A stretch of DNA of 8,270 nt, taken from Candidatus Collierbacteria bacterium CG_4_9_14_3_um_filter_43_16. Lineage in GTDB: Bacteria > Patescibacteriota > Microgenomatia > UBA1400 > MFAQ01. Each line of letters opens with the position of its first letter. Positions within the stretch are counted from its first letter, which is position 1. The translations under genes and the position numbers were made by a program. Below are positions 6,412 through 8,270 of this stretch, piece by piece. The stretch is from positions 1 through 8,270 of the forward strand of contig PFUC01000060.1 of the NCBI GenBank assembly GCA_002789895.1, written 5' to 3'. The notes under the pieces are model-generated. The model saw nothing but the letters and a program-made list of their open reading frames with translations. It made no database searches and had not been told where the DNA came from.

Positions 6412-6726
6412 CTAGCATATTTTTCGATCTTTTCGCTGTTTACCAAATACCTCCAGGAATAAAAATGGATTTATTTTCCCGAGATAGTCTTTAAAGATAT
6501 TTAGTTGTAAAATTAGGTCAGCTGTAACCCAATAGCGAAGACCGATTTTTATTTTAAAAATAAGTGGTAAATCTGGGTCAAGTAGATATTCTTTGATATA
6601 CTCGTCCTGGCTAAATAGGTCCGAGCCAATTACGGTTACCAGCTCCAAACCGGACAAACGTCCGGCTTTTTTGTTTTTAGCCAAGAAAAAAGCCTTTTCT
6701 CTGGTTCGAGCCTCAATTTTTACCAA
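6412..6726 (-). CDS. Hypothetical protein carried by the spacer repeat
   Basis: 104 codons, with a TTG as the only plausible start; there is no internal Met. The protein begins MVKIEARTREKAFFLAKNKK and has a hydrophobic middle (LPLIFKIKIGLRYW) and a basic C-terminal tail (GKQRKDRKIC). I do not recognise the family. The KI-ARTREK--FL-K stretch recurs in the remnant beside tRNA-Gly with synonymous differences, and a C-terminal remnant (IFGQKNAT then stop) seems present after the third spacer. These copies argue that it is, or was, a real gene. It runs against the flanking genes, follows the T-arm-like block B and is followed by structured element C1, so the three parts form one unit of about 470 bp. 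A conserved AGG lies about 15 nt before the TTG. It may already be a 5'-truncated relic. Confidence 0.45.
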   Translation of the reverse strand: MVKIEARTREKAFFLAKNKKAGRLSGLELVTVIGSDLFSQDEYIKEYLLDPDLPLIFKIKIGLRYWVTADLILQLNIFKDYLGKINPFLFLEVFGKQRKDRKIC

Positions 6727-6734
6727 AAATTGAG

Positions 6735-6795
6735 TTAGCCTGGAGAGCTACAATACCGGTGATAGGAATCGAACCTGACCAACTATTGTTAGGAT
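6735..6795. repeat. Spacer repeat, tRNA-T-arm-like block (copy B)
   Basis: It carries TTAGCCTGGA (6735-6744), TACCGGT (6754-6760) and GGAATCGAACCT (6765-6776), matching copy A. On the minus strand the last block reads GGTTCGATTCC, a canonical tRNA T-arm sequence, followed by ATCACCGGTA. No acceptor 5' strand, D arm or anticodon arm is found within 100 nt, so no tRNA is encoded. Similarity to copy A fades at about 6795; the remaining 57 nt to the next gene are AT-rich and contain candidate -10 boxes (TAGATT 6837-6842, TTTAAT 6842-6847). Confidence 0.65.
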
Positions 6796-6852
6796 ACCTA
6801 GTCCAAATGGTAGTTAAATAAATTTATGAGTCAAGTTAGATTTTAATTGATA

Positions 6853-7644
6853 ATGGAAACAGCACAACCTAAGAGTATTTCAATGAATATTAAGCTCGAA
6901 TATTTTCGAGATAAATTTCGTGCCAGATTGGGTGCGGACATGATTTCTTTAAGAGTTTTAATTTCTTCGATAAATGACAAATCTTTTGCAAAATTTCAAA
7001 ATCATGAATCAAAGGGTTTTGTTTTTCAAAGCGTAATGCCAACAATGGACCAGGGACTGATCGATTATGAAGTAATTAAGACATATATCTCGATGATGCG
7101 GAATGTAAATGATTACTTGGATCAAATGGTAGCGATCATCAATTTAAGCAAGAAGAAAATACGTGTACCGCACCCCATGAGTATTCAAGAAGCACAAGTT
7201 TATTATCAAAGTATCCTTAACGAAGAGATAATGAACTATTGCAGTCAAACTAAAGAAGAAATGAAAGACAAACTCAAGCATTTTGGAGATTTTCCTTCAG
7301 AGTTTGTCAAATATATGACGACATATAATTTATTAAGAAATTGTTATGAACATCACAAGGCAATTTCAAAAAAAGGACTGCAGATCCCAATCAAGAAGAT
7401 GGGTTTGTACACGCAAGATGGAAAAGAGGTAGAAATTGGTAAAGTGATACAAGGGGGATCAACTATATCTGTTAAATTTTCTCAAAAAACAATCAATATT
7501 AAAAAGGGTCAACCAGCCTTACTAACTTATGAAGATCTGGTTTCGACTGAACTTTATTTAATGCTAGAAGTACCGGTTCAAATTGAAAAGACAGTTATGA
7601 GTATAATCAAAAAATCGATCCCCACGGCTAAGACGAATCACTAA
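6853..7644 (+). CDS. Unrecognised protein, possible HEPN-type domain
   Basis: 263 residues from the ATG at 6853; an in-frame TTG 6 bp upstream is less likely. The first 170 residues look mostly helical and have no signal peptide or membrane segment. R162-N-C-Y-E-H167 fits the R-X4-H motif with Asn after Arg that marks the active site of many HEPN ribonucleases. A short beta-rich tail follows (about 185-235: YTQDGKEVEIGK, GGSTISVKF). HEPN proteins are common RNA-cutting toxins and abortive-infection effectors, so a defence role is possible, but one motif is weak evidence and no antitoxin partner (such as MNT) lies beside it. The gene is AT-rich like its neighbours. Its last nine codons fall inside repeat element C2, so the C-terminus is contributed by the spacer. 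It is flanked by spacer copies B and C2. Confidence 0.6.
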   Translation: METAQPKSISMNIKLEYFRDKFRARLGADMISLRVLISSINDKSFAKFQNHESKGFVFQSVMPTMDQGLIDYEVIKTYISMMRNVNDYLDQMVAIINLSKKKIRVPHPMSIQEAQVYYQSILNEEIMNYCSQTKEEMKDKLKHFGDFPSEFVKYMTTYNLLRNCYEHHKAISKKGLQIPIKKMGLYTQDGKEVEIGKVIQGGSTISVKFSQKTINIKKGQPALLTYEDLVSTELYLMLEVPVQIEKTVMSIIKKSIPTAKTNH

Positions 7645-7693
7645 TTTTGTGTCGTCAGTTCTCTAAAAGTAAGATACCTTCACCACAGAGATC
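7617..7693 (-). repeat. Structured terminal element C2 of the spacer repeat
   Basis: Homologous to C1. On the minus strand P1 (7682-7693 with 7617-7628) pairs at all 12 positions, five as G-U; on the + strand those five are mismatches. P2 (7632-7656) has the outer helix GACGA/TCGTC where C1 has GGTGG/CCATC, a set of compensatory changes. P3 is TCT/AGA (7662-7664 with 7672-7674), against CCT/AGG in C1. ATTCGGTAA follows at 7694-7702, as in C1. Its first 28 nt overlap the end of the HEPN-like gene, including its stop codon. Confidence 0.7.
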
Positions 7694-7717
7694 ATTCGGT
7701 AATTGTAGTATATCAAT

Positions 7718-7744
7718 TTAGGTCGCATTTTTCTGACCAAAGAT
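7718..7744 (-). pseudogene. 3' remnant of a third copy of the spacer ORF
   Basis: On the minus strand this reads I-F-G-Q-K-N-A-T and a TAA stop at 7718-7720. It aligns with V-F-G-K-Q-R-K-D near the C-terminus of the ORF at 6412-6726, and lies in the same position relative to C2 as that ORF's end does to C1. Homology is short, so this is tentative. The copy breaks off about where the next gene begins. Confidence 0.35.
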
Positions 7745-7745
7745 A

Positions 7746-7751
7746 TAAAAT
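7746..7751 (+). promoter_or_regulatory. -10 box (TAAAAT) of the GIY-YIG gene
   Basis: TAAAAT, within TATAAAAT (7744-7751), ends 8 nt before the ATG at 7760. This predicts a transcript starting at the start codon. No Shine-Dalgarno and no clear -35 are present. Confidence 0.4.
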
Positions 7752-7759
7752 ATAGGCAT

Positions 7760-8270
7760 ATGTTGACCAAGCAAGAAATAATTAAGAAACTTCAAAAGTT
7801 TGCCAAAGAAAATGGCGGCAAAACTCCAAGTGAAAAGGTTTTGTTTGAGAATACAAATATAGGAATAATGGACCGAAGACGATATTGGTCCAACTATGGA
7901 GAGCTTGTTCTAGAGGCAGGATTAACTCCCAATAAATTTGATAAAACCAAGTATAGCCACACTCAACTATGTAACATGTTTATCAAAGCTATTCGTGAAA
8001 AAGGAAAGTGGCCAACAAGAGGCATATTAGATGTTAAGCATCACAACGATCGCAGTTTTCCAGATTCAACAACCTTTTATAGCAAACTTGGTTTAACTAG
8101 TGAGCTGGCAAAGACTATCCTAGAATACACTAGTGATAAGCACGGATATAAAGATGTCGTAAATATATGTAACTCAATTATCCTTAAATCGGGAGACAAA
8201 CTTCCTTTAGAGGATGAAAACGCGACAACTGGGTATATATATCTAGGAAAGCAACATGGGAGCTATAAAA
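7760..8270 (+). CDS. GIY-YIG nuclease-family protein, N-terminal part (cut by window end)
   Basis: 170 codons without a stop before the window ends. Residues about 3-60 and 68-123 look like two diverged copies of the repeat found with HNH and homing endonucleases: a helix, K-x-P/K-W-P-T, then a Tyr/Phe and an L-x-x-A-G-L-type ending (KTPSEKV...LVLEAGLTPNK; KGKWPTRG...FYSKLGLTSE). Such repeats bind DNA. From residue 157, TGYIYLGKQHGSYK matches the opening of the GIY-YIG domain in the T5orf172/MUG113 group, with G158-Y-I160 as the GIY part and Y169-K expected to continue as I-G. Phage and mobile-element proteins of this type cut or nick DNA. The rest of the catalytic domain (Arg, Glu) lies beyond the window. 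The gene begins just after spacer copy C2, in the same direction as the other two cassette genes. Confidence 0.65.
   Translation, partial: MLTKQEIIKKLQKFAKENGGKTPSEKVLFENTNIGIMDRRRYWSNYGELVLEAGLTPNKFDKTKYSHTQLCNMFIKAIREKGKWPTRGILDVKHHNDRSFPDSTTFYSKLGLTSELAKTILEYTSDKHGYKDVVNICNSIILKSGDKLPLEDENATTGYIYLGKQHGSYK

Noticed and set aside
6735..6795. tRNA gene on the minus strand
   Set aside because: Only a T-arm and acceptor-3'-like part is present; no acceptor 5' strand, D arm or anticodon arm could be paired upstream. The same holds for 5284-5346.
1..8270. Recoding of TGA to glycine, as in some Patescibacteria
   Set aside because: TGA ends the acyltransferase and GT-C-like genes at tidy ATGA overlaps, and no in-frame TGA is needed to extend any gene. 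The tRNA-Gly anticodon is CCC, not TCA.
1..8270. CRISPR array or insertion sequence
   Set aside because: No regularly spaced direct repeats and no transposase-like frame were found; the spacer copies are diverged and separated by whole genes.

Overview
The window looks like a chromosomal segment from a member of the Candidate Phyla Radiation (Patescibacteria), possibly Microgenomates-like. This is inferred from moderate-to-low GC, a tightly overlapping surface-glycan gene run, a small secreted Ig-like protein with a short basic N-terminus, and an almost complete lack of Shine-Dalgarno sequences. TGA ends two genes inside ATGA start/stop overlaps, so the standard bacterial code applies. No marker gene is present that would fix the taxon.

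Region 1 (about 1-4364, + strand) is a cell-surface polysaccharide operon. It holds the tail of an upstream gene, a membrane acyltransferase of the OafA type, a family 2 glycosyltransferase, a GT-C-like membrane glycosyltransferase and an O-antigen ligase/polymerase-like protein. Neighbours overlap by 4 to 19 bp. Together they would add sugars to a lipid-linked glycan, decorate it with acyl groups, and polymerise or transfer it outside the membrane. A palindromic repeat sits in frame inside the glycosyltransferase.

Region 2 (4342-5193) holds a convergent gene for a membrane-anchored protein with two Ig-like domains, which overlaps the operon end by 23 bp, and a tRNA-Gly(CCC).

Region 3 (5194-8270) starts at the 3' end of the tRNA and is clearly more AT-rich. 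It is a cassette-like accessory array of three + strand genes: a stand-alone protein of the 5-hmdU DNA kinase helical-domain / thymine-hypermodification family, a possible HEPN-type protein, and a GIY-YIG (T5orf172/MUG113-like) nuclease cut off by the window end.

The genes in region 3 are separated by copies of one diverged spacer element. The complete copy (about 6324-6795) contains, read on the minus strand, a tRNA T-arm-like block, a 104-codon ORF, and a terminal element that folds into a three-helix structure. The copy before the first gene keeps only the ORF's 5' end, and the copy after the second gene keeps only its 3' end. The two terminal structures differ by compensatory changes. This repeated spacer, with DNA-modification, HEPN-like and nuclease genes between its copies next to a tRNA, is the most unusual thing here and may be an undescribed cassette or mobile-defence arrangement.
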